DNA of 64,000 bases, from contig CM041292.1 in assembly GCA_023052935.1 (NCBI GenBank), positions 199,446,299-199,510,298 of the forward strand. The letters run 5' to 3'. The notes below the pieces were generated by a model. That model was not told the DNA's origin. It did no database searches and saw nothing but the letters and a program-made list of their open reading frames with translations. Shown piece after piece: positions 45,091 to 60,000 of this stretch; positions within the stretch are counted from its first letter, which is position 1; every line of letters begins with the position of its first letter. A program made the position numbers and the translations under genes. The DNA is from Piezodorus guildinii. Taxonomy: Eukaryota > Arthropoda > Insecta > Hemiptera > Pentatomidae.

Positions 45091-48000
45091 TCAACAGTAA
45101 GAGCCGACTTTATCTCTTGGGATCAACCTCAGCTCAGAGCCGTGCTTGAGGAAGACGGAACCTGAAAACAAAATTATATATTAGAGACACAGGTACTTTT
45201 TGTGGTAATATCAATATAAAAAACTGAACTGAAGGAATTCAGTGCAATTACAAAGCAAAAAGAATGGTAAAAACTGAAGAAAAATAGAAATTAGTTAAGT
45301 AATAAAACTTAAAATTGATATATTTACATAGAGAGGATCCCAAATTTGTCTGACTGATTGATGAAATTCTTTTAGGTAAAACTAGACATTAAATCATTAA
45401 ACTGTGCAAAATATTAGGGGCTAATGATCCCCAGGAGTCGCATAAAAAATATCGGAAAGTTTGTGCGTGAAAAACACACTTTATTTAATACCTCTGGTTC
45501 TATTGAAAGTTGAAAAATAAGTTTGGGGTCAAAATTATCCTATTTCAAAGCAAAATATTGGGTTGTTTCACATGAAATGTCCGTTTTTATAGTTTCTGAA
45601 ATACATAAAGGATTTTGCAGGTCTCTGTTGTTTTCTTCCGAATGTTTACATATTTAAAGTAAACAGTTATTGGGTTGATGCAAAATTAATGCAGGTTTTT
45701 AGTAGGTATTGTAAATACGCCATATCTTTACTTTAACCATATATATTTAATCAAAATAATTTCCATCTGAATCAATGCACTTTTGCCAACGTTCAACAAG
45801 CTTTCTTATTCCACCAGAAAAAAAATCCGAATCCCTGGACTCAATGAAATCACGAAAAGAATTTTCAATGTCGTCCTGGTTTTGAAAATTTTTCTCCCTC
45901 AAAAAGTTGTCCAGATGCCTGAAAAAGTGGAAGTCTGTAGGAGAGAGGTCAGGTGAATAAGGCGGATGTTGGAGAACTTCGTAGCCCAACTCGTGCAGTC
46001 GTCGAAGCGTTGGTTGTGCAACGTGTGGTCTGGCGTTACTACTGGCACCCACTTGGCCAACTTTTTTACCTTACCAATTGCTTCCAAGTGGCGTACAACT
46101 GTGGATTGGTTCACACCGAGTTCCGCCGCCATTTCTCGTGTGGTTTTGGTTGGGTCTTCTTCCACTTTTGACCTCAGCTGGTCATTGTCCAGAGCAAGAT
46201 GACGGCCCCGACCTTCCTTGTCTTCGAGGTCGAAATCTCCTCTGCGAAACTTCTGGAACCAACGCTGCACCGTGCACTCATTAATAGCCCCCTGACCCCA
46301 CACTTCATTAATATTACGAGCCGTTTGCGCAGCGCTGCGCCCTAATTTAAATTCGTAAAAATAAATTTGACGAAAATCGCACTTTGACATTTTCGATTCA
46401 AGACCATTGAACACTGAACAAAACGATTTTACTAAACAAATTCATGGTGAAAGAGAGGGTATTAGATAAGGTTTGTTTTGGTATAATAATGATCAATGTT
46501 AGGATTAGCTTTATTTACACAATTGGAATTAAGATATTGCAATAGAGGAAACCTGCATTAATTTCGCATCAGCCCAATACTAATCCTCTACCTTTGTATT
46601 ATAAACATTAGCTTTCCAATCAATTACCCACTTTTTAGTATACCTCCAAATATGAACATGGGAACACGCGATTTTCGAGTAATACTTTTGTACTAGTTTA
46701 AACTCAGCCATTCAGCAGCTGAGGGCCGCTAGAAATATTTGCAAAGCGTTTGGGGAAGAGAGTGTTAATGAACGGACCATTCGCTGTTGGTTTGCTAAGT
46801 TTTCAGCTGGGGATACCTCAAACATGGAGTAGAAGGAAACCCCTACCAAACAGTTAAAGGACTCTCAGCACAACTAAATGCAAGTGCATCTACCGTTTTC
46901 AGACATTCAAAGTGTATTGGGAAAGTAAAAAAGCTCGATACATTGGTACCTCATGATCTCACTGAGCGGCAGCAAGTATGTTTCAAAACATATCATGCAA
47001 AAATTGAAAGAACTGGGCTAAGAAGTTCTTCCGCAACCACCATATTCTCCTGACTTGTCTCCAACAGATTACCACCTGTTCAGGAATTTAGACAACTTCG
47101 TCTTTTTGACAAAGACGAAACTGTCTAAAAAAAATTTGAGAGATTGGAATTGAAAATGAGAGTAAAGCAAGGGGATAGTCTGAGCCCACTACTATTTGTT
47201 ATATACATGGATAGAATAATTTGGGAGGTTAAACTAAGGAGCCCCAAGTTAAAAGTAGGAAACTGAAGAATGCATCCCGTATTTATTCAAAGTCTGGTAA
47301 TCGCCGATATAGTATTCGCCTCTGGTATAACAGAAACCAGAGAAGCCTTACAAGCTGACAAAGCATCAAGAAATTCGAGACCTATATACAAGCCACAGAG
47401 ATGAAATTCCTGAGAAAAGTTATAAATAAGACAAAATTTGACCCTCTGAAGAATCAAAGGATAAGAGAAAAATAGAGCAAGAAGCTCTCATGGCTAACAT
47501 ACATAAAAGGGAAATGATGTGGTTTGGCCATGTACAAAGAATGCCAATAAACCTTCTGCCAAAAAATGTGGGGAAAGACAAAGTTAAGGGAGGACGATCA
47601 AGAAATAAATGGGAGGATTTGATAGTGATGCTGTCTAAGAAGAGGGGCTCTCTCTAAGTGAAGTCAAGAGACTGACAACAAATATAGAGTCTGGGCACCA
47701 TAAGGTATTAGGAAACAACAGAGAAGAAGATTTTGAAGATAATAAAATAGTTCAGTGAACTTACCAGCATTCTGAGAAGGGTTAATACCAATGCCTTCAT
47801 TGGTAATAATGGGCTGAAGTTGCAGCTGGTACCCTGAACTCTTCAGCTGCAAATTTAACCACAGCTGTGAAAGGTGTATTCTCAGGTACACTCAACCTGT
47901 AAAAAAAAAAAAAAAAATGACATTATTAATTATTTTCCTTTTTTGTAAAAAGTGAATCTTCTAACTTTAAACATAGCTAAATACATTAAAAGGAAACACT

Positions 48001-51000
48001 TTACTTCCTCAACTATGAAAAGTAGTAGCAGAAAAATAATCAGCCCAATTTTTTGAGACTTGATCTGACAAACATGCTTTTCATGTACCACTTACAAAAT
48101 GACGAAAAAATTATAAGATAATGTATTACGATCGTGAAATATTTCGAAACCAAGTTTTCAACGAAATGCAGGTTTTATGATCCCCATGAGTCAGAATAAC
48201 CAAATATACCAAAAAAAAGTAACTGTATGTATTTCAGAAATCCAGTTCAAAAGCGAAAAGTTGTACGAAAACGAAAATTATAGATATGTTTGGGATGTTA
48301 CAGCAACTTATCTTACTAAGCTAATCACCGGAATCACTCTAATCCTTTATACAATTTTATCGAAAATGTTGACCAAACCCGTGGTATCAATGTACAATAA
48401 ACATCTATTTATTTTCATAATAATTGTATCCACATGAGACAAATTAATCGCAGTGATGGCTTACGGGAGGCTAAATAGGTTAAAAATCGTCAGGACTGGA
48501 TGGGTTGACAATATTTGATCTTTTTCAAAACTCTGTCTAAATATATATAAATTTGAAAATTAAGTGCGTGGATAATAGTAAAAACAGTTTTTAATATTCG
48601 TCCGATTAGCCATAGTAGTATAGAGTGACGTTAAATGAACAAACAGTTTTTAATCATACCTTTGATTCTAATACCTTATTTTAGTTTTAATTTCTAAAAT
48701 TTTCATTTATCCAAACTAATAGGAGGGGCACACCCTTAGCAGCAGTTAATAATAGTTTCACTCCTTCAAAACAGGTCTGTTAGCACGTGTATACTGAGCA
48801 TGCTCAGTACAAGTTAAATGTGGAAAAGCTGCACTGCGCATGTGCAGCAGGAGAGTAGGATAGAGGGCACAGCCCTTGCGAAATAGTAGTTTGTTTATTT
48901 ATTATTTAACGTCACTTTATGCTACTTTGACTTATCGGACGATGCTACAATGGGAGTCCTAAATTTTGGCAATAAAATCCAGGTTCTATTAGTTAGGGAT
49001 CTTTAACGAGTGCCTGACATCGCACAGTCCCGGGACCACTTTTTTAGGTCCTCTCTGAAGGACCCGAAGCCACCTACGGGTTTGAACCCGTGGCCTTGGG
49101 CATAGAATGTTTTTATGTAGCTAGCATGCTGCAGGTGACCCCGCGAAATAGTAGTATTGGAATGAACTTAATTTTACTAGTGGGAAAAGTTAGTTCAGGG
49201 TGCAGTCAAAAGAACACACCATTAGAAAAACTTGATGGACTGGTGCCGACGTTTTGGCCTAAATTATAGGCTTCCTCGTTTGAAGGAGAGCATCAGAACA
49301 AGAAGCGTCTCACTTCACTTTCTACTAGTTTTTACCTGTGCCACTAAAACCCATGAAGGGTCTTGGGCTCAGTACATATAGAGATTCGTACTGTTTCTAG
49401 GCCAACGGACCTGCAAAGAGGTGATTCGGCCGAGATTATGCTCAGCCACCAGATTTTTCCCCCATTTTTGGGTACCCACTTTATAGAGGCTGGGTATGCC
49501 CCAGGAGGGTCTCCATACCCTAGGGTCGCCTCACGGCTGAAATAACAGAATAAATAATATTCTGTCATAACGGAGATTCGAACCCAGGGCACAGTAGCCT
49601 AGCACTCTATCCATTAGACTACGCCACTCCTTGATTTCTACTAGTATGTTTAATGGGAATATATGTTTTCACGGAAACTAATCAGAATTTCTTTGAAAAT
49701 AGCTAACTATAAGTACTATATGGTCTCCTGAAGTTTGAATTTTCACTATTTTATAACATTCTTCCTCTTAGAATAAAAAAAAATAATCCAACAGTTTTTA
49801 TCTTTTATTTAGATTAAAAGCACAGATAAGCGCTTCTATCTTCTATCTAACATTATTGCCAATAACATTGGATATCTATTATCAATCAAATTGAAGCTAC
49901 TTATATGCACCATAAAATATTTTATAATGATAATCTTCAAAGGAGAGAACAGTTCTCATGGTTTTTGTCAAAATAATGTAACAAAATGTTGGATTTTTCG
50001 CCTTTTTTTATTTGAACAGCTTTAATTTAAAAAAATGAATTAACAATATTTTCCTGCAATTCATATTTTTCAAGTTTGAATAAAGAGGAAAAACATTTTA
50101 TTTTGTCAAAAATAAAGTGAATTTTCCGTAATGGGCTCATGAAATTTCTATTTTGCAACTGTTCTTACTGTACAGTCGAGAAAAAATTAAATTTGGCGAG
50201 CGAGAAAATTATGACTCAGCGTGTTAGTTTGAATCTACACATTAAAAGATACGTAGTTATTACAAATATCACCTTTAAAGCTATTTTTGTCATACCTGAT
50301 AGCAACATAAATGCTAAGGTAAGGTCACCAGCCTTCTTTTACTCAGGTATGATGAATCCACCACAATGTTACTGAGGTTGGGTGTTGATGGATTGTTAAT
50401 AGGAAGTACCTTCTATTATAATAGTCAATTGAGAACTTTCAGATGTATGGTTAAAAATGAACTCATACCAATTTTATGAAGGATATATTAATCAAAGGAA
50501 AATTAAAATACTTTATCAAAATTATACAATAATAGTCTTTTTTCACTACTATTATTATTATTTTTAATCCACCATAATTATTAAATTGCCTAAAATTATT
50601 GGCTGAATTACGTATCTGTTAAAAACATATTTTTAAAGCTAATAATTTGTTATAAAAGTACTATCTATCTAGCATGTAAATGCATGTCAGACTAAATGTG
50701 AATATTTAATTTAGAATTTGTTCCTAATGATCATCCTAGTTAGTCAGAAACATGTTGAATAGCAATTTCAGACGATTAATGTTTTCTGGTACAAGTATAA
50801 ATTATAATAATAATATTAATAGCTTTATTGGCATCAGTATTGACAAAAGTCTCTTCCATAGGGAGGAATTTATAGTAGTTGGCTATAGTAAAAAATTGTT
50901 TTTGCAGAGAACAATATTTACACCACCCAAGCTTAATTCTTCTTTCTATTTCCTTATTCATATTTTCCCTGAATGTTATTGTCTGCCCTAAGTAAATGTA

Positions 51001-54000
51001 CTTCTCTACATATTTTATCTCACTATTGTTTGAATAAATTGGTATTTCTATTGAATTTGTCATGATTTTTGTTTTCGATGTATTAATATTAAGCCCATAT
51101 TTTTTGCTAATGTCTACTATCTATTTCAGCTATCATCCTCCTTAGACCGGTTAATGTCCTGAGATATTAGACATATATCGTCCGAAAATCATAGATTGTT
51201 CAGCATTTTACTATTGACGGATATTCCCAGGCTTTCCCAAATTAATTCTCTGAATAATTAAATTAATAATTAATTTAAAACACAATTAAACAGAATCGGA
51301 GATAGAGGACACCCTTATTTCACTCCTCTTTCAACCTCAAAGTAATCGCCTTCCCTATCCAACGCCACGAATGCTTTTCAGTTTCTATATAACTCCATGA
51401 TGACTTCAATGTAGAGTTTCTCTACGCCACATTCATTAGTGCTTCCCATATACACTTAATGTCTAATCGAGTCGAAAGCCTCAAAATAGTCGATAAAAAA
51501 TAAATAAACATGCCTGTCATATTCTCTACTTTTCTTGATGAGCTGATTAATAGATTGGAGTTGATCTGTTGTACTGAAAGTGGGGCGGAAACCAGCTTGT
51601 TCTATATCGTGATTCTAATATATAATTTTTTAATATATTACAAAGTATAAATATATGTTATTGTTTATTTTCAACTCCAGAATTATTTCTAATGATTACT
51701 TTTAAATACGTGGGTGAATCAAATATAAACGAGACTTTTTGTCCTGGAAGCCCAGTGAAGGTGCGGGAACGTTCCTGCGTTTAGAGGTGTTAGGGAATGC
51801 CAGGAGTGGAGGAAGCAGACGGGCGCATGCCCTCGAACTCACCAGTTACCGTTGTGACGATGTCCGAGCAGGATGTATCCCCCTCGATTGCGCAACGTAT
51901 TATCATCAAATTTCTTGCTGCTGAAGGTATAAAACCGGCTGAAATCTTGAGAAGGTTGACTGTACAGTTCGGGGAAGAGACACTTTCTCGTGTCAGAGTG
52001 TTTGCATGGCATAAACAGTTTGTGGAGGGTCGTGATCGTGTTCAGAATGAAAGCCATGACCGCAGACCCCGCTCCAACATCACAGCAGACAACATCAGCC
52101 GTGTTCGACAGCTTATTGAAGGTGACAGACGTCTAACCACCGGTGCAATTGCAAGTGAGGTTGGGATAAGCTATGGAAGCACTATTTCCATACTTACAGA
52201 GGAGCTAGGGTTTCATAAGGTGTGTGCCAGGCGGGTTCCTCGACTTCTCACAGCTGAGCAGAAGCTGAACCGTTTGCAGGTATGTGAAGGTCTTTTTGCA
52301 AGATTTCAGCCTGAGGGAGCCTCATTTCTCACTCACATTATCACCTGTGATGAAACTTGGGTGCACCATTACACCCTGAATCAAAACAAGCGAGTATGGA
52401 GTGGAGACTGAAAGGGGAACCTGGACCAGTGAAAGCAAAGTCACGGCTGTCAGCTGGGAAGGTTTTGGCTTCCGTGTTTTTTGACCAGCGTGACTTGCTG
52501 CATCTTGATTTTTTGCATGAACTCAGGACTATCAATGCTGCATACTACTGCGATATTTTGAATGAAGTCAGACTTGCATATCGCCAAAAGAAGGGATCTA
52601 CCGATGAGAGAAGTGATTCTTTTCAGGACAATGCTCAAGGCAATACTGCGGCCCTGAGGAGAGAAAAATTGGAGCAACTGGGCTGGGAGACGCTGGAACA
52701 CCTCCCTACAGTCCAGACTTATCACCATGTGACTTTCACCTGTTTGGCCCACTCAAGGAAGCTTTGGGAGGTCAGAGATTCGTCAGTGACGATGAGGTTG
52801 AAGCCTACGTGCTCAATTGGCTGAAGACACAAGTACTTCATTCTATGAGCACGGGATTGGAAAATTACCTATGCGCTGGGAAAAATGTATTTCCAAATCA
52901 GGAGACTATGTAGAAAAATGAGGTGTACTTTTTTTGTGTTCAAAGTAAAAAAAAAAAAAATTAAAAAATAAGTCTCGTTTATATTTGATTCATCCACGTA
53001 ACATACTTCAACATCACGTTGATGACTATAATAATAATAATAATCATAATAAATTAGGAAATTAAATCAAATGAATGTGGCTCAGAATAAATATTAAATT
53101 TAATGGTCAATAATAAGACATTTAAGTTAATTTACAATTAATAACAAAACACAATAATAAATTAAATTAAATCAATTTCAAAATACAATATATATATTCA
53201 AAATGAAACAAACTATAACAAAAATATCAGATCAATTCATGTCTGTTAACAAAAATATACAATAAGCAGTGTTAAAATGATGCTACCGGCTATGATGCAT
53301 TATGGCAACAACTTTTATCAATATGCTCCCAAATTGCAATTTTTTTCAATTTATTCGAATAAATAAGTTTTTTCAATTTGTAACGAGTAACTTCAAAACT
53401 ATGTAACTTCTTAAAAATCCTAATCAAGCCACTGTAATCCAGATCACCACAAACAGATGATTTCCAGCTGTCATTATCTTCATCGAAATCTATTCCATTT
53501 GTTATTATTTCTAAAAAGTTAAAAACAGTGGGTACAAGGTTTGGAAATTTCGAAAGGATCAAATCAAGTTGTTCATGTTCCAAAATTACTTTCCATGATG
53601 AGAGATAACTTCTATCACAAAGATCAGAAGCGAGCGTATTTATTATCACTTCTTGAACCATGAGATATCCATCAGATGACTCAATGTGCAATACATTAAG
53701 CAAAATATTAACACTTTCAGGATCCAACAACATTTCCTTTAAAATTCTCTTCACAGCATCAAAACCTTCTTTACCACCATTAATTATTTTCAACCAACAT
53801 TCAACTAACAATATACATTCAAGTTCAGGTGATGGTATTACTTCTTTCAACTCCTCAGAGACATCTACCAATAGAGTTCTAAACTTGGCTAATTTCTTGA
53901 TGAGTTCTTCAAATCGTTTCTCTGATGCATTCTTAATATACAGTTTAATAGCAGCACTAATAAGATCATTCGATAACTGTAGTATTAAAATTTTTGAAAG

Positions 54001-57000
54001 AACTTCATCAGTGTAAACTTCCAAAACTGGTACTGTGGGAATCCGAGGAATTCCTTTGATTTTGTAATATTCTTTCAGTTTACTTTCAAACGCATCGTGA
54101 AATTTTGTTTCTTTAAGAGACTAATAAATTGCTCTATATAATGTGCTTTGAAGAAAATGCTTTCGATGTCAGATTCGATTATATTATTACCTTCAACGAG
54201 AGACAAAAATGATAAAATATCATCGATTGTTCCTAATATTTCTTTGAATCCAGCATCTAAATCGGTACTCATTGATATTTATAAAAATTTAATTCATGAT
54301 CACGATGTGACTTAAAATCATGAATCTCCTCTTGTTAGAACAAAATTTAAAATCATTGAAACGCGATCCCTGAAATATAATAAATAAAATTAGAATAGAA
54401 TTTATGATAAAGGATATTAATCTTAAAGAAGTTTACAGCTTTAATTAATTACATTAGGTTCTCCCAGACCTGTGCACACCTGATCTTACATCTTACATGT
54501 GCCCGCAGGAACAAACTTGCCTGCTTGACATAACCTGCGCTAGCAATTACCGAGGCAAATAGTTACTATGTTTTATGGGATCAGCTGTTAATCAACGAGT
54601 TTTCAATAAAATATATTCAATTTATTTTTAAACATCCAGTGTAAATATGGATAACAATAGATGTATGGTTAGTAATAGAAATGGTGCAGATCTTGTTGAT
54701 ATTGGTATATAATAGAATATATGTTAGAATATGTAATGAAAATTAAGTATTTAGGTTCTAGGATATCTATAAAAAATAAAATTCAGAAGAAAATAAAGCC
54801 ACTATGAAATTCAGAAGGTCACATAATGCAGAATTGCATAATATACACTGCCGGACAAAATTAAAGGATCACTTACAAATATTTATATTATTATTACATA
54901 AGAGATAAAAATAGGAATTCCTTTGTCCCAGACTGGACTTGTGTTGTATCTTATCAAGTTAATCCTCTACCTGTTTATATTCCACCCGTTTATGGAGAAA
55001 AGGGTCAGTTAATCCTCTTCTTTTCTTTCTTCCTATCAGTAAATGGTTAGTTGTTAGCAAAGATCCATCTTATTGAAGATTTTCTAGATTTAAGAGACTT
55101 TAGTTTTTACTTGTGAGTTTAGAAAGAACGTTGTGATGGCCAACAGAAGAGCATTGACTGAAGAGGAATCAATTTGTGCTGTTGTTTTGAATGAAGAAGG
55201 GTTTTCTCAAAGGCATATTGCGCAACGGTCCAGCTGTCACAATCCGTAGTGTCCAGGGTGCTTAATAGGCACTGTCAAACTCAAGAGGTCAGACAAGGCC
55301 GTCCGAGGTCAACTTCCCACCGTGACGAGAGATTTTTGCAACTGCATGCTCTTCGGGATCGCCGATCAACAGTCTGCGTGGGCTCCTCCAGAGGTTCAGG
55401 AATGTGCAAATTTCAGAGCGAACCGTGAGAAGACGACTCAACAATTATGGATTGACCTCCCATCCTTCAGCTACTAAACCTCTTCTCTCCAGGGAACACC
55501 GGGTTGAGCGCTTGAGGTTTGCTCGGGAGCACCTAAACTGGACTCAGGAAGATGGGAGCCTCGTATTATTCAGCGATGAGTCAAGATTCTGTCTCCGATC
55601 TCCAGATGGACAGGAAAAGGTATGGAGAAGGCGGGGAGAAAGGTATGCTCCATGCACTTTTTCTCCAAGGTGTTTGCAGATGGTGTGGGGGGGACATAAA
55701 TTTAAACTCCCGTACAGAGTTGGTTCTTGTGAACCGTGGCTCTATAACTGCTGACAGGTACATTAGGGAGGTACTTGAGCCACATGTAATACCTTTTGCC
55801 AGAAATATCGCAGGTAACTTTATTTTTATGCCCGATAATGCCCGACCTCACGTTGCTTGATCAGTGCAAAATTTCCTCAGACAAGAAGAAATTGACGTTA
55901 TTGTTTGGCCACCCAGAAGTCCAGATATGAACCCAATAGAGCATGTATGGGACATGCTTGGAAGACGTGTCCGCGCCCGAGACCCAAAAAATTTGGCAGA
56001 TTTAAGGGAAATGTTAGTGGAAGAGTGGAACAACATCCCAGAACAACATGTAAGAGCCCTGGTCACTGGAGTGGGCAGGAGAATGGAAGCCATTATCAGA
56101 GCTAGAGGTGGGAATAACAATTATTGATCGTTTTCCTCGAATTCTTCCTTTTTATTCAGTTTTGTTATTTCATTTCATTTCAAAGATTTACTTTTTCATT
56201 TTGAGACTGTAGGACATTTTTATTTTTTGATTTGTTTTCCTATTAAAAATTTCTAGAAAAGAATTTTTTATTACCCTTGTAATAAAGTGTGACTTCCAAA
56301 GAAAAAAGAATATTTTCAAAAATACTTATACAGTTCAGTAATTTCAAAATATTGAAGTGATCCTTTAATTTGTACGGCAGTGTAGATTATTGCATAATTG
56401 AGATTATAGCATCATGGTAGCTAAATGAATAACGTTAAAATTACACATAGCTGGCAATAAAGTAACCCTTAAATCTTTTAATAAGAAATAAACCTAATTA
56501 TAAAAAAAGTCTTTAAAAAATTTAGAGGAAGAAAATTTGTATCCTAAATTTTAATTCCAATATGTTATGTTGCATTTATAAATGAAAAATACATATTACA
56601 CGAAATAGATTTAATTTTTATGACTTTGTCATAGTAAATAATGTTAAAATCTATTAATATTATAATGATAAACAGTTAATAACAATATAAAGTTTCAATT
56701 ATTGCATTCTTATTCCATTGCATTTACAATATTCTATTTAGAAATCAGCAGTACCTGATCCAATAGATATTTTATTTTGACACAAATTTTTATTTTGTTA
56801 ATGATAAGACAAAATAAATATGAACTTACACTTTAAAAGGCAGCTTAGGATCAGATGTTAACGTAACTTTGAAAGTAACCTTGGCTCTAAAACAAAAACA
56901 TAAAATTCAAACAATATTAAAATAAAATAAATATTATGATAAAAATATGATCTTAATTGTAACATTAATAAATAAAAATAACTGCACAAACCAGCTTTTA

Positions 57001-60000
57001 TATGACTTTTTTTAGTGAAATTTAAATTTTAGGCTATTTATAAATGTTTCACACAGAAACAAATAAATAAATAGCAAAAATCAAATGCATCCAATGTAAA
57101 TTTATTATAACAGATAAAACAATACACATCCAAACCAGAAATAAAAGAGCCAAATATTTGTTCCAACACAACCTCCAAATTATCAAGAGATTTAAGATAG
57201 ATGCAATAAGTTGAAATGCACAGATCAAAGATTCGTGATCAGTCGAACTTTGCGCATGCTCAGAGGAGTAATCAGGATCAGCTAAAAAGGGGACAACAAA
57301 AGGGAATGAACCTTTTTGAATAAATTATTCAACAGAACTTTTTTTCTTTATGTCAGATTGGTTATGGAACAGCTGACTACTGGTTTTATCTGACCTCTAT
57401 TATTTATTTATTTTTACTTTCACTTACCTATATATGAAATATATAATAAGGGAAAGTTATTGCGGTCGTGAAAATTTTTAATTCCAGTTTTCAACGGAAA
57501 TGCACGTTTTAGGGTCCTCTGAGGTCAAATAACGAAAAGATCTGTTTGTGTGTGAGTGTGGTAACACCCAGGCAAAAATGAAAAGTCTTATGATGCTGAA
57601 ATTTTATATTTAAGACAACTATATGCCCGAGACATTACAGAAACTTTTTCATCAAAATCAGCTGACCGGAAGATCTACTTTATACCATGCATTTTGGATC
57701 TTTTTACGATTTTCTCAAAAACGGCTCTAATGATTTTGATTAAACTCTGTATATTGATGTAAAATTTGGCAGGCTTTAATATCATGTAGGTTTCATTCTG
57801 ATTGAAATAGTATGACAGGGCTTAAATGCCAATATTTTAAAATTTCTTCCTCTAAAGTACCTTTAATTTTGAAATTTTTTCAAAAGTTACCATATCTTAC
57901 ATTAGCATTGCTAATATGCAAGTCGAGCGAATTTGATAAACAACTAAAGGAGAAAATTGCAAACATATTTTTTTTTTTTTATGCAATTATTATTTTTGAA
58001 CAAAAAAATAGTTATTAAGATTTTAGAAAAAATATTCATCTGATACACAGAATTTCAATGGTTAATGGAGAGTGATGAAAACCACCGATAAAACTAACCA
58101 ACCGATTGATGTAGATAAAAATATAATAGATTATTTAATAAATCACATGTTTTTATTAAAATTCAAAATAATTAATTCTTTACAAATTTATTTGTATCTT
58201 TAAATGTATATAAAAATTCTTAAATTGATTTTAACAATGGAGGTAAGTGAAAGTCGTGTGTAGGGCACACCAGATTTTTTTTAATATAAAATTTAAATTT
58301 TGTTAATTAATCCAAGTATACAAACATTTTTCCAAAAATATTTGCTAAGCGTGGCCCTTGAATAGGAGTTGGAAACCACTGATCTATAATATTTAATATA
58401 AATACAAAACTTATAATTTAAAATTAACAATAATTAAATAACAGATGATTTGCACAAAATAATCTTCTAATCAAACTATATAAATGACTTTTAGTCAAAG
58501 ACAGTCAATCATATTTATTGCTCAATATAAAAAAGGACTTTACTGAATAATATAACACTTTTAAACTAGGCAACAATTACAGGTCTCCGCAACGGAAAGG
58601 GTTTCTAGAGAAGAGACTTCGGTTAAGGATGAAGGTGAGGATAAGGGATGATCTCTAAAGTCTTCAGAAGGGCAATCTTGTTCTTTAACCTTATCATTCA
58701 AACTGTCCAGTAGCGAGTAATCTGTTTCATAATCACACAAAAATCGAGATATAGTGGTCGTTGAAGAAGTACTGCAAGAGCAGTCTGATTCTCCACAAGT
58801 ACAGTTTTCTACATCATCAGAATCTGATTGGTTTGTTTCAGAAGATAGACCTAGTAACATCAAAGAAATTGTGTTTGTTTCTTTGTCAACTTTAATACAT
58901 ATCGGTTTTTCTTCTGATATATAAGATTTATCCACTCCCGAAAATTTATGGTCTGAAACAGTTTCATGAGACTTTGAAGGAGGTAGCAATAAGGTATGGA
59001 CTGATTCCTTTGAAAATATATTGTCAGTTTTTTCTCTCTTATTTGTTACATCTTTTAGTGACTTGGGTTTAATAGTTTCCAGTACCCTTGTTTGTATGCC
59101 AATAATTTCACAGGATAACTCCCTTTTAGTTTCACTCATTTAAGTTCCAACTTTTTCACTTGAATTATTCATTATGTAAAGCTATTTCTACCATGTACAT
59201 AACTTTAAGTAAATAAAATTAATTTTAAAAACAAAACAAAAGAACAATTGACAAATGGAAGAGGAAACTTACAAATTTATAAACAACTAATTAAATTAAA
59301 ACATGTGTAATTTTTTATAAGTTTTATTTCAACGAAAATGTTTCCAAGTCGCAAGATGTGTAACCTTCAGACATCAATATCAATAGTTATAATGACAGCC
59401 ATTACAATATTTTAAAAACAAAAATACTTATTTAGATGGCCACAGAAAACTAATTCATTGACAAATAACTAATTTAAAATGAGCCTTATAAAAAAGCAAA
59501 ATCAATCAGCCTAATCAACATCCATGGAAATATATCAATTGGCAGCTCAACATCAAATAAGATTAACATACCCTGCTGAATATTAGAGTAATAAGAAAAA
59601 AAAAAACACTATTCTTTAAAACCTCTGGTTGTTAATAGCATAGTCAGTAATTTACATGAGGACTCAAACATTTTCATAAGATTGAGAGGACATACTTTTG
59701 AAAACAAACCCTTAAAGAATTATGGACCAAAGTGATTCAATAATTGACACTATTTATTAAGTGATTCATGGAATTAAAATTAAGGATCAAGATAAAGATC
59801 AGGTCAGTGCAATATTTCATATTAAATCAAAATAATAAAAGTTAAAACCACAAAAATTAAGATCAATTGAATTGGTGTAAAATAAATAAATAGGTGAAAA
59901 TATTGATTTAAAAGGGGAAATAATATTGAAAATTACACTAGAATTACAATAAAATAAGGAAGATTAAAAAATCAACATATGGAGCCTATTAAAATGTCAT

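Noticed and set aside
45953..46284. Three plus-strand ORFs of 68-78 codons
   Set aside because: Antisense to the nested mariner transposase at 45670-46577.
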